Both the position numbers and the translations under genes were made by a program. Source: Coriobacteriales bacterium (GTDB taxonomy: Bacteria > Actinomycetota > Coriobacteriia > Coriobacteriales > UBA8131). Taken from it: a stretch of 8,272 bases of DNA. The stretch spans positions 1 to 8,272 of the forward strand of contig JAIRUT010000046.1 of the NCBI GenBank assembly GCA_031254255.1, read 5' to 3'. Shown one piece after another: positions 1 through 6,526 of the stretch. The notes beneath the pieces were generated by a model. The model saw only the letters and a program-made list of their open reading frames with translations, was not told the origin of the DNA and did no database searches. Every line of letters begins with the position of its first letter. The first letter of the stretch is position 1.

Positions 1-138
1 GAACTCTCAGAGGCTGCATGGATACACAGAAACGACATCCATATTGCCCCAGACAACCTGAGCCTGACCAACGAAATGATAACCTACTTTAAAAATGCAA
101 TTCCAAATTCCAATGTTTCACCATTAGCGCGCGATTGA
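1..138 (+). CDS. C-terminal end of a NUDIX hydrolase, probably NudC-like NAD(+) diphosphatase (partial)
   Basis: Frame 1 is open from the window edge to a TGA at 136-138 and gives the last 45 residues of a protein whose start lies outside. The segment ELSEAAWIHRNDI followed by LSLTNEMITYFK resembles the end of NUDIX domains of the NudC type, in which an E(I/L)xEAxWFxR strand and turn is followed by a serine-rich 'SIxxxLI' helix. NudC enzymes hydrolyse NAD(H) to NMN and AMP, and in some bacteria remove NAD caps from RNA. The diagnostic NUDIX box and the zinc-binding cysteines would lie upstream and cannot be seen. The assignment therefore rests on a short tail and could be another NUDIX subfamily. 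The stop codon overlaps the -35 box of the hipBA promoter. Confidence 0.5.
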   Translation, partial: ELSEAAWIHRNDIHIAPDNLSLTNEMITYFKNAIPNSNVSPLARD

Positions 139-163
139 CTTCGAATACGTAGTCTTCTATAAT
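135..163 (+). promoter_or_regulatory. hipBA promoter (near-consensus sigma70-type)
   Basis: TTGACT at 135-140 (5 of 6 to consensus) and a perfect TATAAT at 158-163 are separated by exactly 17 bp. The predicted transcript start is near 170, giving a leader of about 50 nt before hipB. The -35 box overlaps the TGA stop of the upstream gene. A strong promoter whose spacer and start region carry operator-like repeats fits repression by HipB. Confidence 0.8.
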
Positions 164-208
164 GACTACCATTACGTAGTCGCTGCTAATGACAACGATA
201 TTGTAGTC
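146..208 (+). repeat. 27-bp imperfect tandem repeats with palindromic half-sites: candidate HipB operators
   Basis: TACGTAGTC occurs at 146-154 and again at 173-181, and a weaker copy (ATTGTAGTC) at 200-208, each exactly 27 bp apart. TAATGACTAC at 160-169 recurs as TAATGACAAC at 187-196, also 27 bp apart. Each unit thus forms a palindrome: GTAGTC, 9 bp, GACTAC at 149-169 (perfect arms), and GTAGTC, 9 bp, GACAAC at 176-196 (one mismatch). The first site sits in the promoter spacer and over the -10 box; the others extend to the ribosome binding site. HipB of E. coli binds several palindromes upstream of its own operon, so this is probably the equivalent operator array with a different recognition sequence. 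Confidence 0.75.
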
Positions 209-219
209 AGGATGACAAA

Positions 220-489
220 ATGAAGCTAACGACAGAAGTAACCGGATCATTTGCTCTTGGGCAGATTATTCAACAAAGCCGTATGCAGCAAGAGCTGAGT
301 CAGCGTGATATTGCACGTACTCTTGGTATCAGTCAAAAATGGGTTTGGGAGATGGAGCAAGGCAAACCCGGTATCCTGATGGACAGGCTCTTCAAAATGT
401 TGGATGCGGTCGGCATCACTCTGTACGCCGAATTTGATGTCAAAGACTGGGATAAAACGGATGAAACAGCCGAAATGGATGAGGCATGA
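220..489 (+). CDS. hipB: HipB-like antitoxin and transcriptional repressor (XRE/HTH)
   Basis: The protein has 89 residues, close to the usual size of HipB. A helix-turn-helix of the XRE type spans about residues 13-50, with LSQRDIARTLGIS at 26-38 and WEMEQGK at 43-49. It is followed by the short hydrophobic segment LFKMLDAVGITLYAEFD (57-73), which in HipB contributes to the dimer, and an acidic tail. In the known system HipB dimers bind operators, repress hipBA and sequester the kinase HipA. The start is supported by AGGA at 209-212, 7 nt upstream. The gene overlaps hipA by ATGA, so the two are probably translationally coupled. The family call relies on the HTH plus the adjacent hipA; the specific DNA sites are inferred from the repeats upstream. 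Confidence 0.88.
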   Translation: MKLTTEVTGSFALGQIIQQSRMQQELSQRDIARTLGISQKWVWEMEQGKPGILMDRLFKMLDAVGITLYAEFDVKDWDKTDETAEMDEA

Positions 490-1739
490 GCAGGCTCAAT
501 GTCGAACTTTACGGTGTCACCCTTGGAACTCTTGTGCAAGCAGGCCGAAGTGTTAGATTCGATGTCGACCCCGATGTGTTTGAGCGCTATCCAGTGGCAT
601 CCACTGTCATGAGTCTTGCAGTTCCTCTGGGCTTGCGACCTACAGCACAACACAACAAGCGCGCTGCCAACTTCTTCAATGAGTTGTTACCGGAGGGGCG
701 AAACCTTCAGTGGCTCGTGCAAATGATGCCTCCCGATGAAAGAAACACCTATCACCTTCTACGCAAGTATGGAAGGGACAGCGTTGGTGCCCTGATAATC
801 TACGATCCCGATGATCCTGTCAGCTCAGAACAACCAAGGGCAGAAAAAATCAGCGCGGAACAAACACGCAGCCTACTTGAGAACATGGCTCAAGAACCGC
901 TTGCCAACTCACCAATATCGGGAAAAACATCATTGGGAGGTATGCAGGGCAAAATCGTATTAGCCAAAAAAGGAGACTCTTGGCATCGTGTGCATTATGG
1001 ATATCCGTCAACACATATCCTGAAGCCTGTGGCCCCCGAGTATCCAACCATGATTTTTGACGAAGCTTTCTGCATGCAGCTCGCCCTGAAGCTCGGACTG
1101 ACCACCCATCCGGTTTGGATAGAAGACTTTGACGGATTGAGCGCATTGGTAATTGAAAGATTTGATCGCGATAAAAACATTCCACTTGGTCGAATTCACC
1201 AAGAGGATTTCAATCAGGTTTTGGGTGCCAGCGGTGATCAGAAGTATCAAGAAATCGGAGGAAAGGTAAGTGCCAAGCGTATGGCTCAAACCCTGATGCA
1301 TTTTGGCAGCGATGAAGATGTTAGAGTCTTCGCCTCTCAGCTTGTATTTGCCGTGGCAATTGGAAACCTCGATATGCACGCCAAAAACATCAGCATCTTT
1401 CATCACCCTGATTCCACAATCAGCATGACACCAACATATGATCAAGTTCCGCTTCGCCATTTGAATACTGACGGCAAAATGGCACTTGCGATGAATGGAG
1501 AGTACGTTCATGCCAACATCACGCGCACCAAAATAGTTTCGGAATTGCGTTCGTGGAAGAGTCCGAGTTTTCCCAGTGACAAGACTGCGGATCAATTCGT
1601 GGAAGAGGTCCTGATTTCCTGCCGCGAAGCACTGGGCAGTTTAACTCTTGATAATCGAGCCAATAATTCATTGAAGGAAAGTATCGCTTCATTTATCAAT
1701 AATCTTCTCTCCGGAAAGCCTGCGGGCAAGTGCATGTAA
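486..1739 (+). CDS. hipA: HipA-like serine/threonine kinase toxin
   Basis: At 417 residues this is near the full length of HipA (440 in E. coli) and so is not the split HipST form. The N-terminal subdomain shows FFNELLPEG (63-71) and DSVGAL (98-103). The kinase part shows TSLGGMQGK (148-156), where Ser149 aligns with the autophosphorylated serine of E. coli HipA. It also has THILKP with a probable ATP-binding Lys180, IERFDRD (223-229) and HQEDFNQVLG (238-247). The catalytic loop GNLDMHAKN has Asp296 and Asn301, and the metal-binding YDQ has Asp319. All key residues are present, so the protein is predicted to be active. E. coli HipA phosphorylates glutamyl-tRNA synthetase, stops translation and induces persistence; the target here is unknown. 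The gene is second in the operon, by a 4-nt overlap with hipB, and tex follows closely. Confidence 0.92.
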   Translation: MSRLNVELYGVTLGTLVQAGRSVRFDVDPDVFERYPVASTVMSLAVPLGLRPTAQHNKRAANFFNELLPEGRNLQWLVQMMPPDERNTYHLLRKYGRDSVGALIIYDPDDPVSSEQPRAEKISAEQTRSLLENMAQEPLANSPISGKTSLGGMQGKIVLAKKGDSWHRVHYGYPSTHILKPVAPEYPTMIFDEAFCMQLALKLGLTTHPVWIEDFDGLSALVIERFDRDKNIPLGRIHQEDFNQVLGASGDQKYQEIGGKVSAKRMAQTLMHFGSDEDVRVFASQLVFAVAIGNLDMHAKNISIFHHPDSTISMTPTYDQVPLRHLNTDGKMALAMNGEYVHANITRTKIVSELRSWKSPSFPSDKTADQFVEEVLISCREALGSLTLDNRANNSLKESIASFINNLLSGKPAGKCM

Positions 1740-1750
1740 AGGTAGGATTT

Positions 1751-3919
1751 GTGGATATTCTTAAAACTTTAGCCGTTGAATTTGAGCTCAACAGCAGGCA
1801 TGTTGAAAACATCGTCGGGCTGATTGACGAGGGCAACACGATACCTTTTATTGCCCGCTATCGTAAGGAGCAGACTGGATCCTGTGACGATCAGCTGCTG
1901 CGTGAGGTGTTTGACCGACTGGCCTACCTCCGGAACCTTGAAAAGCGCAAGCAGGAGGTCATCCAGTCCATCGTCACACAAGAAAAGATGACCGATGAGC
2001 TGATGGCTGCCATCAGTGCAGCTGAGAGGCTTGCGGTGGTGGAAGATCTGTATCGTCCTTTCAAGCAAAAGCGGCGGACCAGGGCAAGCGTTGCCCGAGA
2101 AAGTGGTCTGGAGCCCTTGGCGGCGATCATCTTCGCCCAGAATATCCAATCTGGGTGTCCGGAAGATTTGGCTGCTCCCTTTGTTGATACCGAGAAAGGT
2201 GTCAGTAATATTCAGGATGCGCTGAGTGGTGCCTTGGATATCATCGCCGAGAACCTGTCAGACGATGCCAAGTTGCGCGGAAAACTTCGCGACCTTGCCT
2301 ATTCGAATGCGCTGCTCAATTCGGTGGGTAGTAAAGATGAGGATTCTGTCTATCGTCTGTACTATGACTATGCAGAGCCCGTATCCAAAATACCGAGCCA
2401 TCGGCTGTTGGCCATCAACCGCGGTGAAGCTGAGGGCTTTCTTAGGGTATCTATGGAGATTGGCGAAGCTGCCACGAACCTGATCGACAGGTTTACAGTC
2501 AAAGAAGGCAGCATCACCTCAGACTTGGTCAGGCAGGCCGCAGCAGATTCATGGAAGCGCCTGATTCATCCGTCGCTTGAACGCGAGATCAGAAACGACC
2601 TGACATACAGGGCAAATGAGCAGGCCATCAAGATGTTCGGCCAAAACCTGAAGCCGTTATTGATGCAACCGCCTGTGCACGCCAAAGCGATACTTGCGGT
2701 GGATCCGGCCTATAGGACAGGCTGCAAGATCGCTGTGATCGATTCGACTGGAATGGTGTTGGACACCACGGTCATCTACCCCACTCCCCCGCAAAACAAG
2801 ATCGAGGATTCGAGAAAGACGATAAAAAACCTAGTAACAAAGCATCAGGTAGAGGTGATTGCCATCGGAAATGGCACAGCCTCCAAAGAGTCGGAAATCT
2901 TCATCGCTGAAACTATCAGAGAGCTTAGAGAGACCATGAAGGAGGGCGCCGAAAAAGTTTCCTACACGATGGTCAATGAGGCGGGAGCATCGGTCTATTC
3001 GGCTTCCAAGCTCGCGGCGACGGAGTTTCCGGAATTTGATGTCTCGCTCAGAAGCGCCATATCTATTGCCCGGCGCCTGCAAGATCCCTTGGCAGAGTTG
3101 GTAAAAATCGACCCCAAAGCCATCGGAGTTGGCCAGTACCAGCATGATATGCCTGTAGTACGTCTTGACGAAACGCTAGCGGGCGTCGTGGAAGACTGCG
3201 TGAACAGTGTGGGCGTCAATGTGAGCACCGCCTCAGCTGCCCTGCTTTCCTACGTCGCTGGGCTGAACAAGACGACCTCGAAAAACATCGTCAGTTATCG
3301 CGAGGAACATGGAAGCTTCACCAGCAGGACACAGTTGAAGAAAGTCCCGAAGCTTGGAGGAAAAACATTTGAGCAATGCGCCGGATTTTTGCGAATCTCC
3401 GGTGGAAAAAGCATTCTGGACAACACTGCCGTGCATCCTGAATCTTACAGTGCCGCAAAAAAGCTGCTTGAACTCTTTGGGCACAGCGAAGATGATCTAA
3501 AAGCAGGAAACGTGCAAGATTTATCGAAAAAAGTGAAAGCCCATGGCTGGGAAAAGGCTGCCCTTGCCTGCGATGTTGGGGTTCCTACGCTCAAAGACAT
3601 TGTCGAGGAGCTATCAAAGCCCGGACGCGACATTCGCGAAAGCCTCCCCTCCCCCATATTGCGAGATGACATTCTGGATGCCAAGGATTTGCAGCCTGGG
3701 ATGAAACTGACAGGTACCGTGCGAAATGTCATAGACTTCGGGGCTTTCGTCGACATTGGCGTGCATCAGGATGGGTTGGTGCATATCTCGCAGATGGCTG
3801 ATCGCTATATATCGCATCCGTCCGAGGTTGCCAAGGTCGGTGACATAGTCAAAGTCGAGGTGCTGGAAATCGATCTGGAGAAAAAGCGCATATCCCTGAA
3901 AATGAAGGGGTTGAACTGA
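1751..3919 (+). CDS. tex: Tex-family RNA-binding transcription accessory protein
   Basis: I start the gene at GTG 1751 (722 residues) because AAAGGTAGGA lies just before it and the protein then begins MDILKTLA, like other Tex proteins; an in-frame GTG at 1730 inside hipA would add 7 residues. The order is typical: an N-terminal helical region with DEGNTIPFIARYRKE, a YqgF/RNase H-like fold starting at ILAVDPAYRTG (Asp318) with IAIGNGTASKESE (370-382) and NEAGASVYSASKLA (from 409), helix-hairpin-helix motifs at about 490-550, and a C-terminal S1 RNA-binding domain from about 650 (GTVRNVIDFGAFVDIGVHQDGLVHIS). Tex proteins bind nucleic acid and act in transcription and virulence gene expression. 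The 11-bp gap to hipA suggests a shared transcript. Confidence 0.95.
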   Translation: MDILKTLAVEFELNSRHVENIVGLIDEGNTIPFIARYRKEQTGSCDDQLLREVFDRLAYLRNLEKRKQEVIQSIVTQEKMTDELMAAISAAERLAVVEDLYRPFKQKRRTRASVARESGLEPLAAIIFAQNIQSGCPEDLAAPFVDTEKGVSNIQDALSGALDIIAENLSDDAKLRGKLRDLAYSNALLNSVGSKDEDSVYRLYYDYAEPVSKIPSHRLLAINRGEAEGFLRVSMEIGEAATNLIDRFTVKEGSITSDLVRQAAADSWKRLIHPSLEREIRNDLTYRANEQAIKMFGQNLKPLLMQPPVHAKAILAVDPAYRTGCKIAVIDSTGMVLDTTVIYPTPPQNKIEDSRKTIKNLVTKHQVEVIAIGNGTASKESEIFIAETIRELRETMKEGAEKVSYTMVNEAGASVYSASKLAATEFPEFDVSLRSAISIARRLQDPLAELVKIDPKAIGVGQYQHDMPVVRLDETLAGVVEDCVNSVGVNVSTASAALLSYVAGLNKTTSKNIVSYREEHGSFTSRTQLKKVPKLGGKTFEQCAGFLRISGGKSILDNTAVHPESYSAAKKLLELFGHSEDDLKAGNVQDLSKKVKAHGWEKAALACDVGVPTLKDIVEELSKPGRDIRESLPSPILRDDILDAKDLQPGMKLTGTVRNVIDFGAFVDIGVHQDGLVHISQMADRYISHPSEVAKVGDIVKVEVLEIDLEKKRISLKMKGLN

Positions 3920-3970
3920 TTAATCCATCAGCTTTTATGCTGAAATTAGCATCGCCTTGCTCTATTGTCA

Positions 3971-4010
3971 CAGCCAATCAAAAATGCCTACGGCAGACTG
4001 CAGCTGGCTG
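3971..4010. terminator. Nested inverted repeats between convergent genes, possible weak terminator
   Basis: CAGCCA at 3971-3976 and TGGCTG at 4005-4010 form perfect 6-bp arms. Inside them TGCC-TAC-GGCA (3985-3995) is a small hairpin which, read on the minus strand, is followed directly by TTTTT (3984-3980). That order fits a weak intrinsic terminator for the minus-strand gene ending at 4028. The 4-bp stem is short, and no U-tract follows a hairpin on the + strand, so how tex transcription stops is unclear. Confidence 0.3.
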
Positions 4011-4027
4011 ATCTGTCCTGTCGGCCA

Positions 4028-4528
4028 TCAATAATAACTATAAGTACTATAAGATGCAGAAAAAACGCCAAGGCTTACTATAAGAATTATCAAGCCGATC
4101 AGGCCGATACAGCTGATCACCACTCCTGCTATAGCAAGTCCGCGCCCCACTCCCTCCTTGCTTCCCGAAGTTACGAGGCCGATTATGGAAAAAATCAAAC
4201 CCAGTGGTTGAATGAACAGCAGCGAAAGCACGAAACCAGCTACGGCCAAACCGTTTGATGGTCGGGCCACAACGGGTGCCTGATAGACAAACACTGATGA
4301 TTGAGGCGGATACTGCTGTGGCTGGGCATACTGCTGCTGGTACGGATTGTATTGTGGCTGCTGAGTAACTGACATACCTGCTTGCTGAGCCCCAGGCTGT
4401 ACGGTGGGTTGCGCGAAACTGTTCGAAGGATCGGCCATGTTGCCACCGGGCGGCACCACGGAGGCTCCACAGGTCGGGCAATTGCTAATGTTCTCTGGCA
4501 TATTGGCACCGCAGTTTTGACAAAACAT
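4028..4528 (-). CDS. Zinc-ribbon protein with two membrane helices (DUF4190-like)
   Basis: The 166-residue protein begins with a zinc ribbon, FCQNCG (Cys3, Cys6) and CPTCG (Cys17, Cys20). A low-complexity linker rich in Pro, Gln and Tyr follows (about 35-90). Then come two hydrophobic segments, about 94-119 and 129-155, in the arrangement NGLAVAGFVLSL, PLGLIFSIIGLV, GRGLAIAGVVIS, which is typical of DUF4190-like domains. The end is a Ser/Tyr-rich tail. The predicted topology is a small inner-membrane protein with the ribbon on the side of its N-terminus, probably cytoplasmic. The function of this family is not known. The start is supported by AAGGAG (4535-4540 on the complement), 6 nt upstream. 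The gene converges with tex and lies downstream of rmuC in the same direction, but 163 bp away. Confidence 0.85.
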   Translation of the reverse strand: MFCQNCGANMPENISNCPTCGASVVPPGGNMADPSNSFAQPTVQPGAQQAGMSVTQQPQYNPYQQQYAQPQQYPPQSSVFVYQAPVVARPSNGLAVAGFVLSLLFIQPLGLIFSIIGLVTSGSKEGVGRGLAIAGVVISCIGLIGLIILIVSLGVFSASYSTYSYY

Positions 4529-4581
4529 CGCTATCTCCTTACGACTTCCCTTCAGTTACTTCTCCTGCAATAGAATTATTG

Positions 4582-4610
4582 ATTACCCTTTGCTATGTAT
4601 ATTTTGGCAA
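4582..4610 (-). promoter_or_regulatory. Possible promoter of the zinc-ribbon gene
   Basis: On the minus strand TTGCCA (4610-4605, 5 of 6) and GGTAAT (4587-4582, 4 of 6) are 17 bp apart, about 54 bp upstream of the start codon. The -10 match is weak. Arms TTTGC/GCAAA (4589-4593 and 4607-4611) flank the spacer. The rest of the 163-bp gap (4529-4691) is AT-rich and shows no gene or convincing terminator for rmuC. Confidence 0.3.
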
Positions 4611-4691
4611 ACACACTCGTTGTTTGACGGTTTGAAGTCTAGCAGATATTCATTAATTAGATAGAAGATATAGGGATAATATTTGCAGCTG

Positions 4692-6071
4692 CTACTCGTC
4701 CTCGTCATCTGCTTCCACAGCCTCCAGCAGCAGTGGGTTGTCGGCCTCGATGCTGCCCTCGACGGAACGCAGTCTCCTATTGATAGCCCTTGTTCGTTTG
4801 CCGACTATATCCTCCAGAGTTTTGTCTGCTGATTGTATTTGTCTATGTGCTTTATCCAGAATCTCCTCAAATTTCACGAATTCCGATTTTACCGAGCGCA
4901 GGGTGTCCCAGACTTCTAGCGAGCGCTGCTCTATAGCCAGGGTTTTGAAGCCCATTTGCAGCGAACTCAGGAAGGCCGAGAGGGTGGTTGCTCCGACGGC
5001 CGTGATCTTGAACTTGTCGCGCAGCTCTTCGAAGAGGGCGACGTTTTGCACTACTTCAGCATAGAGCCCCTCAGTCGGCAAGAACATCAAGGCGAAGTCT
5101 GTGGTCTTTGGCGGCACGATGTATTTATCGCGGATTTCCTTGGCGAACAACTTGATTTTCAGCGCCAGTGACTTCCGGCATTCCTCGATGGTCTGCCTGT
5201 CTTCGGCATCCAACAGGCGATTGTAGTCTTCAATGGGGAATTTCGAATCGATCGGCAGCAATAGCGGAGTATCTCCGTCTCCGGGCAGCTTGATCACGAA
5301 TTCCACACGTTTGCCGTTGGCGATCTCTGCGTTCATCTCATACTGGCTCGGCGCCAGGATGTCGGACAGCAGCTTTTCCAGTCGTATCTCGCCGTAGGTG
5401 CCACGCTCCTTGACGTTGGTCAGGGCGTTTTTCAGGCTGCGGGCATCGGCGGCAAGGTTCTTCATTTCGCCCAGACCCTGCTGGACGCTATCCAGCTGTT
5501 TGTTGACCAGCTCAAAAGACTGCGTGAGTCGAGTTTCCAGGGTCTTTTGCAGCTTCTCATCAACCACATTCTGCATCTGTTCAAGGCGCTTCTCATTGCT
5601 TTCCTGAAGTGATTTGACCTTGGCTTCCAGCGTCGCATTGACCTTGTCCAAGTTTTTGGTGTTCTCTTGCTGGATCGACGATAGGCGAGAATCCACCTGC
5701 TCACTGAAGGCTTGGAGCTGTTTTCTGGTCTCCTCGCGGTTGGTTTGCAACGTATTTTGCGTTTGATCTTGAATCAGCGAAAGCCGCGTGTCCAGCTGCT
5801 TGGAAAAGCTGTCCAGCCGTTCGTTTGTCTCCGTGCGACTTTCTTGGAGCGTCTTGTTCACGCTTTCTTGGATCACGGCGAATCGCTGAAATTGCTCCGT
5901 TGCTCCTGTGCTAAGCTGCCTGGAGATGCTGTCCCGTTGCTCATCATTGTGAGATTTAAGCAAGGATGTGATCTGGTCAAGATCAGACTTTCGTCTGCTG
6001 ATCAGCAAAATAACGATAACAACAGCCAGCAAAATAACGGTAACAACAGCAAAAACGATCTGTATGGTCAT
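4692..6071 (-). CDS. rmuC: RmuC-family DNA recombination protein, membrane-anchored
   Basis: The 459-residue protein starts with one membrane helix (about 3-25: a run of I, V, L and A) followed by SRRKSD. A long coiled coil covers about 30-215. The conserved RmuC core comes next: ERGTYGEIRLEKLL (222-235), LPIDSKFPIEDY (272-283), TTDFALMFLPTEGLYAEV (323-340) and ATTLSAFLSSLQMGFKTLAIEQRSLEVW (361-388). This core is related to PD-(D/E)XK nucleases, and RmuC limits inversions at short inverted repeats in E. coli. Its biochemical activity is poorly known. An acidic tail (EADDEDE) ends the protein. GAAAGGGG at 6086-6079 is the ribosome binding site, 7 nt from the ATG. The four 33-residue repeats in the coiled coil are listed separately. 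Confidence 0.93.
   Translation of the reverse strand: MTIQIVFAVVTVILLAVVIVILLISRRKSDLDQITSLLKSHNDEQRDSISRQLSTGATEQFQRFAVIQESVNKTLQESRTETNERLDSFSKQLDTRLSLIQDQTQNTLQTNREETRKQLQAFSEQVDSRLSSIQQENTKNLDKVNATLEAKVKSLQESNEKRLEQMQNVVDEKLQKTLETRLTQSFELVNKQLDSVQQGLGEMKNLAADARSLKNALTNVKERGTYGEIRLEKLLSDILAPSQYEMNAEIANGKRVEFVIKLPGDGDTPLLLPIDSKFPIEDYNRLLDAEDRQTIEECRKSLALKIKLFAKEIRDKYIVPPKTTDFALMFLPTEGLYAEVVQNVALFEELRDKFKITAVGATTLSAFLSSLQMGFKTLAIEQRSLEVWDTLRSVKSEFVKFEEILDKAHRQIQSADKTLEDIVGKRTRAINRRLRSVEGSIEADNPLLLEAVEADDEDE
5481..5876 (-). repeat. Four degenerate 33-residue repeats in the RmuC coiled coil
   Basis: Residues 66-98, 99-131, 132-164 and 165-197 line up without gaps. Units 1 and 2 are closest: VIQESVNKTLQESRTETNER pairs with LIQDQTQNTLQTNREETRKQ, and LDSFSKQLDTRLS pairs with LQAFSEQVDSRLS. 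Unit 3 keeps SIQQENTKNL and KRLE, and unit 4 keeps ETRL and LDSVQ. A 33-residue period equals three 11-residue (hendecad) turns, suggesting growth of the coiled coil by internal duplication. Confidence 0.65.
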
Positions 6072-6095
6072 AGGTAAACCCCTTTCTGTCTGACA

Positions 6096-6104
6096 ATTCT
6101 ACCA
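6096..6104 (-). promoter_or_regulatory. Extended -10 promoter candidate for rmuC
   Basis: On the minus strand TGG-TAGAAT (6104-6096) fits an extended -10 element (TGn before a 5-of-6 hexamer). The predicted start is near 6089, leaving a short leader that contains the GAAAGGGG ribosome binding site. There is no good -35 box. Confidence 0.4.
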
Positions 6105-6235
6105 ATTTATGGGGGCTGATGAGCATTGCTGGCCAGTTGGCAAGTATTCAAAAAGTGACAATAGAAACATATCTCAGCACTTTCACATGACATCTTAACC
6201 TCAAGGCCCTCACCCTGCATATTAACCGTTAGAAA

Positions 6236-6253
6236 ATGCTACAATCCTAGCAT
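6236..6253 (+). promoter_or_regulatory. Extended -10 promoter inside a perfect palindrome at the toxin start codon
   Basis: ATGCTA (6236-6241), a 6-bp spacer, and TAGCAT (6248-6253) form perfect inverted arms. The left arm holds TGC-TACAAT (6237-6245), an extended -10 element; no clear -35 exists. Transcription would start near 6252, which is the A of the ATG of the next gene. The palindrome is a natural operator for the RHH protein encoded two genes along. The remainder of the 180-bp divergent gap (6072-6251) shows no gene. Confidence 0.55.
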
Positions 6254-6521
6254 GAGTGAGAAGTTGTTGATGCATCCTGATATTGAGATTCGCCCATCTG
6301 CCTTCAAGCACGGATACACAGAGCAGGATGTGCGCTCTGCATTTAGCAGTTACTTTTTCAATAAGCCGATTAAAGGCAGAGATGGTATCGAGGTTTTGTT
6401 AGGCTTTTCGTCCAGCGGTGAAATACTGGAATTATTTTTCGAAGTCTCAGATGATCGTTATATTGTTTTTCATATGATGAAGTGTCGGAAACAATTTCTT
6501 GAGCAAACTCGTAAGAGGTGA
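6252..6521 (+). CDS. BrnT-like toxin candidate of a toxin-antitoxin pair
   Basis: The protein has 89 residues. It shows the layout of small BrnT/RelE-like toxins found in actinobacteria: an N-terminal helix with SAFKHGYTEQDVRSAF (16-31), a strand pair with IEVLLGFSSSGEILELFFEV (46-65), and a C-terminal VFHMMKCRKQFLEQ (72-85). That last segment resembles the 'HAMKARPKFL' ending of these proteins, with basic residues Lys77, Arg79 and Lys80 in the place where such toxins keep catalytic Arg/Lys. BrnT-type toxins are ribosome-associated mRNA nucleases that block translation. The family call is by pattern and not certain. No ribosome binding site precedes ATG 6252, so either translation is leaderless or ATG 6270 (GTGAGAAG upstream) is used. 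The stop is followed at once by the antitoxin candidate. Confidence 0.6.
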   Translation: MSEKLLMHPDIEIRPSAFKHGYTEQDVRSAFSSYFFNKPIKGRDGIEVLLGFSSSGEILELFFEVSDDRYIVFHMMKCRKQFLEQTRKR

Positions 6522-6526
6522 TTGTG

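Noticed and set aside
1730..1750. Upstream GTG start for tex, overlapping hipA
   Set aside because: The 7 extra residues do not match Tex N-termini, and the Shine-Dalgarno sequence at 1738-1747 points to GTG 1751.
3928..3943. TCAGC-TTTTAT-GCTGA hairpin just after tex as its terminator
   Set aside because: The stem is only 5 bp and AT-containing, and no U-tract follows, so it does not support a terminator call.
3965..4258. Open frame on the + strand across the end of the zinc-ribbon gene
   Set aside because: It has low-complexity content and no ribosome binding site, and is antisense to a gene with clear zinc-ribbon and membrane motifs.
4624..4652. TTGACG-N17-TATTCA on the + strand as a promoter
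   Set aside because: The -10 match is poor and it would only transcribe antisense into rmuC, with no gene to serve.
5398..6077. Open frames on the + strand inside rmuC
   Set aside because: They are shadows of the repetitive coiled-coil codons of rmuC on the other strand and show no domain or start signals.
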